DNA of 64,000 nucleotides from Granulicella aggregans (GTDB lineage: Bacteria; Acidobacteriota; Terriglobia; Terriglobales; Acidobacteriaceae). Of the stretch, positions 51,801 to 63,574 are shown one piece after another. The position numbers were made by a program, and so were the translations under genes. A model generated the notes under the pieces. It was not told the origin of the DNA and ran no database searches. It worked only from the letters and a program-made list of their open reading frames with translations. Each line of letters opens with the position of its first letter. Within the stretch, counting starts at the first letter, position 1. Location of the stretch: positions 1,612,001-1,676,000 of the forward strand of contig NZ_JAGSYE010000001.1 in assembly GCF_025685565.1 (NCBI RefSeq), written 5' to 3'.

Positions 51801-52610
51801 GACGGTGAAGGTTGGGCGATGATACTCATAGAGCGCCCCATGGAACTGATTGGTTCCGGACTTCGTCACCAGACTGATCTGCGCCCCGGAGGAGCGTCCG
51901 GCATCGGCATTCGCGTTTCCCGTCGTGACACGAAACTCTTCGACGGAGTCCTGGGTCTCGCGGAGGACACCTTTGAACGCTGTCCCGGTCACCTGATCGT
52001 TATCGTCTACGCCGTCGAGTGTGACGTTGCCCTGGTCGGAACGACCGCCATTTACAGCTCCGCTGCGGCTATCGCTTGTGGTCGGAAGATAAAGTACGCC
52101 CGGTTGCATCGAGAGCAGATCGGGTACATTTCTTGTCTCACTCGGCAGTGCCTGAATCTCTGCGTTATTGGCTGAACCTCCCAGTGACGCGTCCGTGATG
52201 TTGAGCGTCTGCGCCTCTCCGCTCACGTTGATAATTTCGTTCGTTGCCTGCGGGCTCAGCGCAAAGTTAATCGTCGCGGGTTGATTTACCAGCAGCTCCG
52301 CGAACTTGACTTGGCTGCCGAATCCAGGGGCCACCGCCGTAATGGTGTACTTGGCCGGGGGAATCTGGGATAGCTGGAATTCGCCGTTTGACGACGAATT
52401 GGTCGAAAAGTTCTGCCCGGTTGCCTTATTGGAAAGGACAACCGTGGCTCCGGGTACGAGTGCGCCGGTGGAGTCTTTCACGGTGCCGCGGAGCGAGGTG
52501 GTGGCGTTTTGTGCCAGGAGTGAGGGTGCTAGCAAAGTCGAGCCCAGGTAAGACGTGGCCAGAGACGCGACAAACAGAAACACTGCGGGTATGCGAGAGC
52601 GTCCGATCAA
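48867..52610 (-). CDS. Oar-like TonB-dependent outer-membrane receptor
   Basis: 1247 residues. Signal peptide, then a carboxypeptidase-regulatory-like domain (LRGTVKDSTGALVPGATVVLSNKATGQ), a plug domain (TRNVPDLLSMQPGV, NGGRSDQGNVTLDGVDDND), and a very long beta-barrel ending in FSLRYEF. The family is hugely expanded in Acidobacteria and is thought to import or handle large oligosaccharides or peptides. No TonB box was picked with certainty. Single-gene unit. Confidence 0.92.
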   Translation of the reverse strand: MIGRSRIPAVFLFVASLATSYLGSTLLAPSLLAQNATTSLRGTVKDSTGALVPGATVVLSNKATGQNFSTNSSSNGEFQLSQIPPAKYTITAVAPGFGSQVKFAELLVNQPATINFALSPQATNEIINVSGEAQTLNITDASLGGSANNAEIQALPSETRNVPDLLSMQPGVLYLPTTSDSRSGAVNGGRSDQGNVTLDGVDDNDQVTGTAFKGVLRETQDSVEEFRVTTGNANADAGRSSGAQISLVTKSGTNQFHGALYEYHRPTFTVANDWFHKQAQLNSDEANVPGKLIRNIFGGAIGGPILKDKLFFFGNYEGQRQAENTEVNQTTPFASYQQGSLNYGAGILTPAQVTQLDSGCQVCNTAGYTPGPGPDPNALAYFNLLPAANGSTLGDGLTTGSYSFSSPNPVRLNTTIARIDYNPSSKHRLFVRGNLQKDITGETEQFPGQGPSSVLSDNTKGITAGDTWTISSSIVNDIRYGYIRQGYSNTGVGSGDYVDFRFISSPTAETRTSINSVPVNNIVDNLSWSKGRHNFSVGGNWRLVHQNNSTNSNSFNSGSSNPYWLGGNPPDPATLGLPTYSDENSYLIAFANLVGVIPSVTDVYNYHIDSPTSASLLPEGAFLTRHFKANEFEYYLQDSWRARPNLTFTFGMRHTILQTPYETTGQQVAPTIDTHAWFMQREAAAQKGVIYEPDLQFAPTGPTYGKPGYWPKSKNNIAPRFAVAFSPDPKTSIRAGAGIYYDHYGEGLVNAFDQHGSFGVSSQVTNQAGVNTLQSSPRFTDRRTLPFNNGTAPPTQAFPFTAPLDNFAITTGLDSKIKTPYSESFDLSLQHEFPAGLTFELAYVGRLGRHLLQNLDLAEPTDFNDPAGGGDYFTAGTQLSKLVDANSSNPNASVAPIQFFEDIFPYMAGFDYPGESATQAIYNDEWVPSRANLGATTALADLDFYCYGAFIGAAYPCPAGQQPRFWQDQFASLFALSSMGTSSYHAAQFVLRHPSSHGLQFDLSYTFSKTIDLGSDTEANNFASGNNFGIIFNTWKPKLNKGVADFDTRHLLTGNFVYQLPFGSGRHFLATSGKLANVFIGGWQLSGIARATGALPFSLFEPGYTTNWTYGSYAVVTGHVKMRRHFDQSGDPQFFDDPEGNYPGDPNGINNNVGIGTPVRLPYPGEAGERNKFRGDGYFGIDDGLSKSWGLERYGTLKFAWEVYNVTNTVRFDPASIGDGLTGGNLGVASRLLTKPRVMQFSLRYEF

Positions 52611-52913
52611 AACTTCCTCCGAAAGAAGCGACTACAGTTTTCCCGCTTTGATAGGTGCGGAAACGGGTCTGTTCGAATGTGAATTTGAAAGCGCGGTCTA
52701 AATTGTGAGTGCGTGTGCCCTAGTCTTTCGCAGAGAATTCACAATTGCAAGTGAATTATTGTCAGGGTTTCATCACAAGAAGACGTGCCTTATGGTGATT
52801 TTGACGCGGGAGGACTTCGAAAACCGCAGTCACGATCCCGGGCAGGCGGATCGAGACGGTCTCCTCCCAATAAGGCCCGTACATCCGCTCATATTGTCCG
52901 CTTATAATGAACT
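52611..52913. other. Divergent intergenic region between TonB receptor and rel
   Basis: About 300 bp without a supported gene; must contain the promoters of both neighbours. No clear operator repeat seen. Confidence 0.4.
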
Positions 52914-55367
<2,454 letters not shown>

Positions 55368-55396
55368 CGAATCACCCGGCAGAAGGTAGAGGAAGC

Positions 55397-56428
55397 TCAC
55401 TCCTCGATGGTCGAATGATTGTCAGCGAACTCGCGATGCTGCCTCACCTGCTCAAGAAAGATCGCGACCTCCTGGTTCACGAGGTCCGTCCGGTCGTCCT
55501 GAATGGCGTGATCGCTGTCCTTTGCGATGATCCTACGGCTTTGGCTCGACAGCCCTTTCGCCTCCTCCTGCATCTGCTCCCAAACCACGGCATTCCCTTT
55601 GGCTACCGCCGTCGGCCAGTTCGAGGGAAGCACCTGCGGATCGCGGGAGAAGATCAAAATAGGCAGCGCGCCAAAAGGCCCGGCGTGAATCGTCTCTTCG
55701 CCGGAGACTTGCTCCGCATCCAGCTCGGCTTCGATGGCGTCCACCTGCGATGGAATGCATGAGTCAGCCTTGATCCAGATGGAGTATCGCTCGAAGCCGG
55801 GCGGCACCGAGGCACACATTCCGTGCATGCGATACCAACCCATCGCGATCAGCCATTTCTGCAATGGCATCTTCCGTCGCTGGTCTTGCTGGATCTTCCG
55901 TAGCTCTGCGGGAACGCGATCGTCCTGAAGCGGCGTCGCGCCATCGACGAAGACCAGCCCCGCGAGATCGCCCGGATAGTGCGCCGCATAGGAACGCATG
56001 TAGATTCCTGCGATGGAGTGGCCCATAAGAACGAAGGGCCTCTGGATACCCGCCTTCGCAACAAGCTGATGCAACTCCCCAGAGATGTGATCTGCGTCTC
56101 GAAGACCCGGCCGCGATGCGCTCCAGCCAAACCCCGCGCGATCGTAGGAACAGACCCTCGTCAGCGTCGACAGTACGGGTTGCACCTTGGCCCAGGCGGT
56201 AAAGTCATCGCCAAGTCCCGAGTCCAGGACTATTGTTGGGGAACCCTGTCCGGTGCAATAAAGATGCATCGCGTATCCCTCGACGTCGTAGAGATTTCCG
56301 GGAATCCCCGCTTGATGGCGATAGTGCCAGAGGCTCAGAGTGTTATAGGCTGCACCCGTTACGGCACCCAGGACTATGAGGAAGACGAGCCCCAGAGCTG
56401 AGCGCGATAGGATTCTAGAGAGTTTCAT
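55397..56428 (-). CDS. Membrane-anchored alpha/beta hydrolase
   Basis: 343 residues. N-terminal helix (ALGLVFLIVLGAVTGAAYN), then an alpha/beta hydrolase fold with VLDSGLGDDFTAW, YDRAGFGWS, nucleophile elbow LMGHSIAG and a C-terminal His (DSDHAIQDD). Resembles periplasmic-facing hydrolases common in Terriglobia. Substrate unknown. Convergent with rel. Confidence 0.87.
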   Translation of the reverse strand: MKLSRILSRSALGLVFLIVLGAVTGAAYNTLSLWHYRHQAGIPGNLYDVEGYAMHLYCTGQGSPTIVLDSGLGDDFTAWAKVQPVLSTLTRVCSYDRAGFGWSASRPGLRDADHISGELHQLVAKAGIQRPFVLMGHSIAGIYMRSYAAHYPGDLAGLVFVDGATPLQDDRVPAELRKIQQDQRRKMPLQKWLIAMGWYRMHGMCASVPPGFERYSIWIKADSCIPSQVDAIEAELDAEQVSGEETIHAGPFGALPILIFSRDPQVLPSNWPTAVAKGNAVVWEQMQEEAKGLSSQSRRIIAKDSDHAIQDDRTDLVNQEVAIFLEQVRQHREFADNHSTIEE

Positions 56429-56494
56429 TGCGTTCGACTCTAGCAGGCGATGAGTGACCAGAAAGAGATCCGGCGATATCGAGGCGGCTTCCCT

Positions 56495-58891
56495 ATGAAG
56501 AGAGTTCTTTTCCTGCTTCTATGCCTATCCAGAGCGGCCTTTTGCCAGGCGAATCAAGGGGAACTGCAGCTCAGGATCACGGGTCCGGACGGAGCGCCGG
56601 TGAAGGCTCCTGTGCGAATCATCAGCGAGGGCAATCGCTACGGCAACGTTATCTCGGCAGATGTTCAAGGCCGAGCCGTCGCGCAGCATCTGCCCTTCGG
56701 GCTCTATCAAGTAGAGATCCGGCAAGCTGGATTTGCGACGATCGCCCAGACCTTCGAGATCCAGTCCTCGATTCCCTTGAGAGCGACCATGCGGCTCAAG
56801 CTTTCCGCAGTCCGGCAGTCCGTTACCGTGATTGCCGGGGATACTTTGCTCGATACGGATCAGGCTGGCTCCGTCAATCAGATCGGCGAGGAAGATATTC
56901 AGAACCGCCTCAGCTCGATCCCCGGCCGCTCGATCCAGGACCTGGTGAACTCGCAGCCGGGATGGCTCTACGAGGGCAATGCTGTTCTGCACCCGCGCGG
57001 CTCCGAGTACCAGACGCAGTTCGTCATCGACGGCATACCGCTCACCGACGACCGCTCGCCCAGCTTCGGTCCTGAGATCGAGGCCGATGATGTGCAGTCG
57101 ATGAGCATCTATACCGCGGGCATTCCTGCCGAGTATGGCCGCAAGATGGGAGGTGTGGTGGAGATCAACACGCAGCAGGACTTCGACCCCGGCTTGCATG
57201 GTCAGGTCACGTCGTACGGCGGCAGCTTCGCCTCAGCGGGAGCCTTTGCGAGGGGACAGTACACGTGGGGAAAGAACACGTTCAGCGCGAGCGGCGATGG
57301 CAGCCGGACGGACCACTATCTAAACCCGGTCGTGCCGCAGAACTACTCCAACACCGGAACCCTTGGCGACTTCGCCGCAGGTTACCATCGCGAACTGACG
57401 GCGAATGACCAGTTCAGCCTCAGCGTGCGGCATGAGCTCTCGCGCTACGACATCCCCAACGAGCTGGTGCAGCAGGCTGCGGGCCAGCGACAGAACGCGG
57501 ACAACGTCGAGACGATGGGGATCGCCGCGTATCAGCACGTCTTCTCCGCGTTTGCAGCGGGTGATCTTCACGGGATGGTGCGCGACAACGCCAACGACTT
57601 CTACTCGAATCCGGAATCAACCCCGGTCGAGGTCTCGCAACACAACTCCTTCCGTGAGGGATACTTCAAGGCCGGCTTCACCTTCAATCGAGGACGCCAG
57701 GAGTGGAAGATCGGCGCGGAGACGGACAACATTTTTCTGCACGAAGACACCAGCTATCTCATCACAAGCGACGATGACAACAGCGGGGATGCAACGCCCG
57801 TACGCGCGAATCGCAGCCGTTTGGGCCGGCCAATCTTGCCGGCCGCGCGGGTTCGACCTAGTGATGACGATGACAACGTGCCCTTCACCTTTCAGGATCA
57901 GCGCCCGGACCTCGAGCAATCGATCTTCGTGCAAGACCGGATTCGGTTGAACAATTGGACGATCTCGGCCGGTCTGCGTTGGGACCACTATCAACTCGTG
58001 GTCAACGACCAGGGAGTCCAGCCGCGCTTCTCCATCGCTCGTTCTTTCCCTCGCGCGAATACCGTGCTGCACTTCTCTTACGACCGCGTCTTCCAGACAC
58101 CATCGTTCGAAAACATCCTTCTCTCAAGCTCCACGCAGATTGAGTCGATCGATCCCGGTGACTTCCTGCGGCTGCCGCTCAAGCCATCCAAGGGTGACTA
58201 CTATGAGGGCGGCCTGAGCACTGTCTTCTCGAAGCATCTGAAGCTCGATGCGAACTTCTATCGGCGCTTCGTCAACAACTACGCGGACGACGATCAGATC
58301 GACAACACGACCATCAGCTTTCCTATCTCATTTCGCAAGTCGATCATCTACGGCGCGGAGGGCAAGATCACGGTCCCGGACTGGCATCACTTTTCGGGCT
58401 TCGCCAGCTACTCGTACATGGTGGGCAATGTCTGGAATCCGGTGACGGGCGGCATCTTTCTGGGCGATGATGCCGACGCAGCGGCGGCAAACCTCAGCGG
58501 CCACTTTCCGGACTCGCAGGACCAGCGGCACAGCCTGCGCGCTCGCGCTCGCTACCAGGTCATGCCGCGCCTGTGGCTCGCGCTGGGAACGCAGTACGAT
58601 ACCGGGCTGCCCTTCGAGTTCGGTGGTGACCGCGATCAGGCGCTCGCGCAGTATGGGCCGGAGATCATAAACCGCGTCAACTTCGACCGGGGCCGCATTC
58701 TGCCGTCGTTCCAACTAAGCGCTTCGGCTGGGCTCGATCTCTATACGAGTGAACGGTTGAAGATGCATCTTCAGGCGGATGGTGAGAACCTCAACGACGT
58801 CCTCGATGTCATCGACTTCGGGGGACTCTTCTCTGGCAATGCTATTGGGCCGCCTCGGAGTTTCGCACTGCGCCTGACGACGAACTTCTAG
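56495..58891 (+). CDS. TonB-dependent receptor with N-terminal Cna/carboxypeptidase-regulatory domain
   Basis: ATG 56495 gives a proper signal peptide (MKRVLFLLLCLSRAAFCQA); 798 residues. A regulatory-like beta domain (LQLRITGPDGAPVKAPVRI), a plug (IQNRLSSIPGRSIQDLVNSQPG, TQFVIDGIPLTDDRSPSFGPEIEADDVQSM), and a barrel ending LRLTTNF. It is shorter than the Oar-like receptor and closer to classic receptors. Divergent from the alpha/beta hydrolase. Confidence 0.9.
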   Translation: MKRVLFLLLCLSRAAFCQANQGELQLRITGPDGAPVKAPVRIISEGNRYGNVISADVQGRAVAQHLPFGLYQVEIRQAGFATIAQTFEIQSSIPLRATMRLKLSAVRQSVTVIAGDTLLDTDQAGSVNQIGEEDIQNRLSSIPGRSIQDLVNSQPGWLYEGNAVLHPRGSEYQTQFVIDGIPLTDDRSPSFGPEIEADDVQSMSIYTAGIPAEYGRKMGGVVEINTQQDFDPGLHGQVTSYGGSFASAGAFARGQYTWGKNTFSASGDGSRTDHYLNPVVPQNYSNTGTLGDFAAGYHRELTANDQFSLSVRHELSRYDIPNELVQQAAGQRQNADNVETMGIAAYQHVFSAFAAGDLHGMVRDNANDFYSNPESTPVEVSQHNSFREGYFKAGFTFNRGRQEWKIGAETDNIFLHEDTSYLITSDDDNSGDATPVRANRSRLGRPILPAARVRPSDDDDNVPFTFQDQRPDLEQSIFVQDRIRLNNWTISAGLRWDHYQLVVNDQGVQPRFSIARSFPRANTVLHFSYDRVFQTPSFENILLSSSTQIESIDPGDFLRLPLKPSKGDYYEGGLSTVFSKHLKLDANFYRRFVNNYADDDQIDNTTISFPISFRKSIIYGAEGKITVPDWHHFSGFASYSYMVGNVWNPVTGGIFLGDDADAAAANLSGHFPDSQDQRHSLRARARYQVMPRLWLALGTQYDTGLPFEFGGDRDQALAQYGPEIINRVNFDRGRILPSFQLSASAGLDLYTSERLKMHLQADGENLNDVLDVIDFGGLFSGNAIGPPRSFALRLTTNF

Positions 58892-59019
58892 CCCTCGATT
58901 CAGGTCAACCCGTACCCTCGACGAACCGGGTAACCCATTCGGTGTAGTTCCTGTTTCTCTCTTTCGATGTACAAGAAGGATCGATGCAGATGTGTTATTT
59001 CGAGACAGGGAGGGTGTAG

Positions 59020-59361
59020 ATGCTGAAGATGACGGAAAGCGGAGAACGACGGCATGCCCGAGTCCGTTACAGTTCCGGAACGGTTATGGTCCGGTCTTCA
59101 AAATCAAGCCCATTTGTCGAGGGCTCACTGATTGACATCAGTGTCAGTGGCTGCTCCATTAAGACCGCCGAACCCTTGTCCGTTAGCCCCGAAGACGTCC
59201 TCGAGCTTCGCATTGACTTGAGCACGCTGGTCTTTCGCGCAATCGGCTTCGTGCGCCGCGCTAGCGCCGGCAGCCTGTCGCTTGGCATCGAGTTCCATCG
59301 CATCGCCGAGCAGGACAAGAGCGATCTCGAAACCCTCCTCGACTACTACGCTGAAGCTTAA
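59020..59361 (+). CDS. PilZ-domain protein
   Basis: 113 residues: ERRHARVRYSS supplies the RxxxR c-di-GMP loop and LIDISVSGCSIKT the D/NxSxxG motif. A single-domain c-di-GMP receptor, probably acting on motility or exopolysaccharide. Stand-alone gene. Confidence 0.87.
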   Translation: MLKMTESGERRHARVRYSSGTVMVRSSKSSPFVEGSLIDISVSGCSIKTAEPLSVSPEDVLELRIDLSTLVFRAIGFVRRASAGSLSLGIEFHRIAEQDKSDLETLLDYYAEA

Positions 59362-59379
59362 TTTGATGACCGTGCCTGT

Positions 59380-61530
59380 CTATTGAGACAGGTCCACGGT
59401 CATCCCCAGCGACTTCACCATGAAGATGTACTCGTCAGCGGTCAGGTCGACGCGCTTCGAGAGCGGCATCCCGCCACCATGTCCAGCGCGAGTCTCGATG
59501 CGTATCAGCACCGGGTTCGTGCCTGCCTGGTCCTTCTGCATCGTCGCCGCAAACTTAAAGCTGTGCGCAGGAAAGACGCGATCGTCGTGGTCGGCGGTGG
59601 TGATCAGTGTCGGCGGATAGTGCGTGCCGGGCTTCAGGTTGTGCAGCGGCGAGTACTTGTAGATCGCCTCAAACTCTTCCTTGTTCTCCGACGGCGCGCC
59701 GTAGTCTGCCTTCCACGCCCAGCCGATGGTGAACTTGTCGAAGCGCAGCATGTCCATCACTCCCACCTGTGCGACAGCAGCGCCGAAGAGCTCCGGCCGC
59801 TGCGTCACGCAGGCACCCACGAGCAGGCCGCCATTGCTTCCGCCCTGGATGGCGAGCTTCGGCGTCGAGGTGTACTTGTTGGCGATCAGCCACTCGCCCG
59901 CGCCGATGAAATCGTCGAAGACGTTCTGCTTCTTCAGCTTCATGCCGGCCTGGTGCCAGGCCTCGCCGTACTCACCGCCGCCGCGCAGCGTTACCTGGGC
60001 GTAGATGCCGCCCATCTCCATCCACAGGACATAGCTGGGAGCGAACTGCGGCTGCAGCGAGATGTTGAACCCGCCGTAGCCGTAGAGCAGCGTCGGGTTC
60101 TGGCCATCGAGCTTGAGGCCCTTCTTGTAGCTCAGGAAGATCGGCACCTTGGTGCCGTCCTTGCTGGTGAAGAAGACCTGTTTGGTCTCGAACTTCGCTG
60201 GATCGAACTTCAACTTCGGCTGGCGATAGACCGTCGTCTTCATCGTTGCCATGTCCAACCGGTAGACCGTGGCCGGCGTGGTGAAGTTGGTGAAGGTGAA
60301 GAAGGTCTCGGTGTCCGTGCGCTTGCCGCCGAAGCCGCTTGCGGTGCCGATCGCGGGAAGTTCATATCGTCCGATCAGCTTGCCGTCGCGTGCGTGGAGT
60401 TCGACGAGACTCTGCGCGTCGGCGAGATACTGCGCGATCAGCGTGTCATGCACCATCGTCAAGCCATCGAGCGAGTTCTTCGTCTCCGGGATCAAGGTCT
60501 TCCAGTTCTCGCGCTCAGGATGCTTGAGGTCGATGCCGACGACCTTGCCGTTCGGAGCGTCGAGCGTCGTCTTGAACCAGAAGTAGGTGCCATCGTTGGC
60601 TATCGGATCGAAGGCGGCCTCTTCGGTCGTCACCAGCTTGACTGGAGCGGCGTCAGGGTGCTCGAGGTCCTTGATCGTGATCTGGTTGTTCGGGCTGGTA
60701 CCGCGGTTCATGGAGATGACGAGGTAGCGTCCGTCGTCGGTCACGCTGCCGCCGACGTTCAACTCCTTGTCATCCGGCCGCTCAAAGACCAGCGGATCGG
60801 AGAGCTGCGGCGTTCCCAGCTTGTGGAAGTAAATCTTGTGGAAGTAGTTCGCGGACTTCAGCGAACTCTCCTTGCTCAGCTTGTCGGGTCGCTCGTAGCC
60901 CTCGTAGAAGAATCCGGAGTTGTCCTTGGTCCAGCTTGCGCCGGAGAACTTCGACCACTCGACGACGTCGGGGAGGTCCTTGCCAGTGGTGATGTCGCGG
61001 ACGTGCCAGGTCACCCAGTCGGATCCCGCGTCCGAGAGCGCATAGGCCATCAGCTTGCCGTCGTCGGTGAGGCCCATGCCGTTCAGTGCAACCGTCCCGT
61101 CCTTTGAGAGCGTGTTGGGATCGATCAGCACATGCGGCTCGCCCGACAGACCTTCCTGCCAGAAGAAGACGGCTTGGTTCTGCAGGCCGGTGTTGTGGCT
61201 GTAGAAGTACCGCTTCCCCTGGCGGCCAGGCGCGGAATAGCGCTCGTAGTCCGTCAGCGCGAGCAGCCGCGACTTGATGGCATCACGGCCGGGGATAGGG
61301 TCGAGATAGCTGCGCGTCAGTGCGTTCTCGGCGTCGACCCAGGTCTTCACCTCGGGCGAGTCCACGTTCTCCATCCAGCGATAGGGATCGCTGACCTTGG
61401 TGCCGAAGTAGTCGTCCACCTGGTCTACCGTGTGCGCTTCGGGGTACTTGAGCGGCGAGGCCGGCTGTTGGGCGATGGCGACAGAGGAGGACGCGAGGGC
61501 AGCGGCGAGAACAGGCTTCATGAACTTCAT
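59380..61530 (-). CDS. Secreted prolyl oligopeptidase (S9A family)
   Basis: 716 residues with signal peptide (VLAAALASSSVAIAQQ). N-terminal seven-blade propeller (YPEAHTVDQVDDYFGTKVSDPYRWMEN is the family opening) and C-terminal alpha/beta hydrolase with catalytic Ser in IQGGSNGGLLVGA, Asp in TADHDDRVFPAHS and His in RAGHGGG. Cleaves after Pro in short peptides, likely in the periplasm. Confidence 0.95.
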   Translation of the reverse strand: MKFMKPVLAAALASSSVAIAQQPASPLKYPEAHTVDQVDDYFGTKVSDPYRWMENVDSPEVKTWVDAENALTRSYLDPIPGRDAIKSRLLALTDYERYSAPGRQGKRYFYSHNTGLQNQAVFFWQEGLSGEPHVLIDPNTLSKDGTVALNGMGLTDDGKLMAYALSDAGSDWVTWHVRDITTGKDLPDVVEWSKFSGASWTKDNSGFFYEGYERPDKLSKESSLKSANYFHKIYFHKLGTPQLSDPLVFERPDDKELNVGGSVTDDGRYLVISMNRGTSPNNQITIKDLEHPDAAPVKLVTTEEAAFDPIANDGTYFWFKTTLDAPNGKVVGIDLKHPERENWKTLIPETKNSLDGLTMVHDTLIAQYLADAQSLVELHARDGKLIGRYELPAIGTASGFGGKRTDTETFFTFTNFTTPATVYRLDMATMKTTVYRQPKLKFDPAKFETKQVFFTSKDGTKVPIFLSYKKGLKLDGQNPTLLYGYGGFNISLQPQFAPSYVLWMEMGGIYAQVTLRGGGEYGEAWHQAGMKLKKQNVFDDFIGAGEWLIANKYTSTPKLAIQGGSNGGLLVGACVTQRPELFGAAVAQVGVMDMLRFDKFTIGWAWKADYGAPSENKEEFEAIYKYSPLHNLKPGTHYPPTLITTADHDDRVFPAHSFKFAATMQKDQAGTNPVLIRIETRAGHGGGMPLSKRVDLTADEYIFMVKSLGMTVDLSQ

Positions 61531-61544
61531 TGTAGGAGTGTAAC

Positions 61545-61584
61545 GAAAAGCCCGCGACGCGCCGGGTGAGCGTCGTCGCGGGCT
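61545..61584 (-). terminator. Intrinsic terminator of the YXWGXW gene
   Basis: Arms AGCCCGCGACG (61549-61559) and CGTCGCGGGCT (61574-61584), 11 bp exact, followed on the minus strand by TTTTCG. It lies 16 bp after the stop at 61600. Confidence 0.8.
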
Positions 61585-61599
61585 GCTGCGAAATGAAGC

Positions 61600-61938
61600 T
61601 TAGCGATGGCCCCAGTCGTGGTGGTCCCCGTGGTCCTCATGGTCCCAGTGGCCTTCATGGAGCACCCAGCCGCGATCGTAGTGGTCGTAGTGCGGGTGGG
61701 TCCAAAACGCGCCGGGGTAGGGTGGACGTTCCCAGTGGCCTCCGACCCAGCGGTAGCGACCCCCGAAGGGTTCCCAATATCCGTCGATCCAGACGAATCC
61801 CGGCCCCGGGATCGCGGGGCGAACTTCATAACGAATCGGTGGCGGCGGGGTGCCGATGTACACGCCGATCTGGGAGTATGCGGGTGCGGTCACCGCTGCT
61901 GCTGCAAGGGCTGCGCTCAAAAGCCATTTCATCTTCAT
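61600..61938 (-). CDS. Exported YXWGXW-repeat protein
   Basis: ATG 61938 after AGGAGATAAG gives 112 residues: signal peptide (KWLLSAALAAAAVTAPAYS), then IGTPPPPIRYEVRPAIPGPGFVWIDGYWEP and repeats RYRWVGGHWERPP. A His/Asp-rich tail (HWDHEDHGDHHDWGHR) may bind metal. Function of this small periplasmic family is unknown. Confidence 0.85.
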   Translation of the reverse strand: MKMKWLLSAALAAAAVTAPAYSQIGVYIGTPPPPIRYEVRPAIPGPGFVWIDGYWEPFGGRYRWVGGHWERPPYPGAFWTHPHYDHYDRGWVLHEGHWDHEDHGDHHDWGHR

Positions 61939-62078
61939 AGACTTATCTCCTTTCGTGTCTTCCAGTCCTCTCAGGACTGCCGTCTTCTGAGATGCACTAA
62001 CCCGGCCTCCGGGAAAAGAGTCGCGGTGCCCTGCGGAATTTATGATGGATGGGAAGCAAGAGATCCAGGAGACCAAGC

Positions 62079-62477
62079 ATGTCCACGAACACGAAGACCG
62101 CAATTTCTACCGCCGACGCGCCAGCCGCGATCGGCCCTTACTCTCAGGCGGTCCGCGTGGGCGACATGCTGTTCGCCTCGGGACAGATTCCGATCGATCC
62201 GAAGACGGGCAACCTCGTGCCTGGCGGTATCGCCGAGCAGACGACGCAGGTGATGGAGAACATCAAGGCAGTCCTGGCGAAGGCAGGCATCGACTTCGTC
62301 CACGTGGTGAAGACGACGGTCTTCCTGAAGAGCATGAACGACTTCGCGGCGATGAACGCGATCTATGCGAAGTACCTTGCGCCCGAAGGTGTCGTGCCTC
62401 CGGCCCGCTCGACGGTTGAAGTGGCGCGGCTGCCGAAGGATGCGCTGGTCGAGGTCGAGGTAGTCGCGGTAAACTAG
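62079..62477 (+). CDS. ridA: RidA family reactive intermediate deaminase
   Basis: ATG 62079 with CAGGAG upstream; 132 residues. Signature APAAIGPYSQAV at the N-terminus, GDMLFASGQIPIDPKTG, and the active-site Arg in PPARSTVEVARLPKDALVEVEVVAV. It hydrolyses 2-aminoacrylate-type imines. 53 bp upstream of msrB on the same strand, possibly co-transcribed. Confidence 0.93.
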   Translation: MSTNTKTAISTADAPAAIGPYSQAVRVGDMLFASGQIPIDPKTGNLVPGGIAEQTTQVMENIKAVLAKAGIDFVHVVKTTVFLKSMNDFAAMNAIYAKYLAPEGVVPPARSTVEVARLPKDALVEVEVVAVN

Positions 62478-62530
62478 CGCCGCGAATCGCGGGGTCCACG
62501 CTATACGTCTAATCGAACGAGGAGATATCC

Positions 62531-62950
62531 ATGTCTGAGACTATCGAAACGCCGAAGCGCGAGAAGATCCACAAGACCGAGGCCGAGTGGCGCGAGCTGT
62601 TGACGCCGGAGCAGTTCCAAATCATGCGGCAGAAGGGAACTGAGCGCGCCTTCACGGGAGCTCTGGTGGACAACCACGCCGACGGCATCTATCACTGCGG
62701 CGCCTGTAACGCTCCGCTGTTTACCTCGGACAAGAAGTTCGAGTCGGGCAGCGGATGGCCGAGCTTCTGGCTGCCAGTAAGCGCGGACGCGATTGAGGCG
62801 ACCGAGGACACATCGCACGGGATGCGCCGCGTCGAGGTGACCTGTGCCACCTGCGGAGCGCATCTGGGGCACGTCTTCCCGGATGGCCCGAAGCCAACCG
62901 GACTGCGCTACTGCATCAACAGCGCTTCGCTGGCCTTCGAAGGCAAATAG
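62531..62950 (+). CDS. msrB: Peptide-methionine (R)-S-oxide reductase
   Basis: 139 residues, start after GAGGAGATATCC. Zinc ligands C56/C59 (YHCGACNAP) and C105/C108 ([14 protein letters not shown]), catalytic C128 in [11 protein letters not shown]. Full-length single-domain MsrB; repairs oxidised Met in cytosolic proteins. Confidence 0.95.
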   Translation: MSETIETPKREKIHKTEAEWRELLTPEQFQIMRQKGTERAFTGALVDNHADGIYHCGACNAPLFTSDKKFESGSGWPSFWLPVSADAIEATEDTSHGMRRVEVTCATCGAHLGHVFPDGPKPTGLRYCINSASLAFEGK

Positions 62951-63071
62951 AACCGAAACAAAGAGCCCGGGTGCCCCATCCATCGCGCCTTTGTCTTTTG
63001 CGATGGGTGGGACGTAAGACGCTCCCGAGCGATCCTTCCACAACCCACACGAACCAGCGCAAGCACGAAAA

Positions 63072-63100
63072 GCCCCAGCCGCCATCATCGCGGCTGGGGC
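63072..63100 (-). terminator. Intrinsic terminator of rpmB
   Basis: Arms GCCCCAGCCGC (63072-63082) and GCGGCTGGGGC (63090-63100), 11 bp exact, with TTTTCG following on the minus strand; 30 bp after the rpmB stop. Confidence 0.8.
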
Positions 63101-63129
63101 ACTTTCATTTACAGCTGGTTCTGTGGAGC

Positions 63130-63318
63130 TTAGCCCTTTACGACTTTGCCGGTCTTGATGCAGCTGGTGCAGACGCGCATGCGCTTGCTGATGCCGTTGG
63201 TGACGGCCTTCACGGGCTGCAGGTTGACGTTCCAGCGACGGCGGGTCGTGTTGTGGGCGTGCGAGATGTTGTTGCCGAACTGCGGGCCTTTGCCGCAAAG
63301 ATCACATTTTTGTGCCAT
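63130..63318 (-). CDS. rpmB: 50S ribosomal protein L28
   Basis: ATG 63318 is the family start ([20 protein letters not shown]); 62 residues. [18 protein letters not shown] is the L28 signature. CDLC and CTSC give a four-Cys zinc-binding version. Part of the large ribosomal subunit. Single gene between msrB and tRNA-Val. Confidence 0.96.
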   Translation of the reverse strand: MAQKCDLCGKGPQFGNNISHAHNTTRRRWNVNLQPVKAVTNGISKRMRVCTSCIKTGKVVKG

Positions 63319-63415
63319 GACTGACTCCGTGTTCCAAACTTGACGATATCGTCGCAGGGCCTTCCAGCAAACAAGCCGCATTTCCAGATAAATCGGGAGA
63401 CAATGGCTGTGGAAG

Positions 63416-63492
63416 TGGTAGGCACGTCCGGATTCGAACCGGAGACCTCTACCGTGTCAAGGTAGCGCTCTAACCAACTGAGCTACGCGCCT
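63416..63492 (-). tRNA. tRNA-Val, anticodon GAC
   Basis: 77 nt on the minus strand with encoded CCA. Acceptor AGGCGCG with CGTGCCT (one G-U pair). Anticodon arm CTACC-TTGACAC-GGTAG with GAC at 34-36. T-arm TCCGG-TTCGAAT-CCGGA. Confidence 0.95.
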
Positions 63493-63574
63493 GCGTGCGT
63501 CATTTCAGTCTAAATGGAAGCGGGCCAAAGGGCAACCCACCAGCAGCCGCGCAATAGAGGGCTCCTGCGCTAAG

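Noticed and set aside
59383-61107. 574-codon open frame antisense to the prolyl oligopeptidase
   Set aside because: Arg/Val/Leu-rich shadow with no motif; the opposite strand encodes a complete enzyme.
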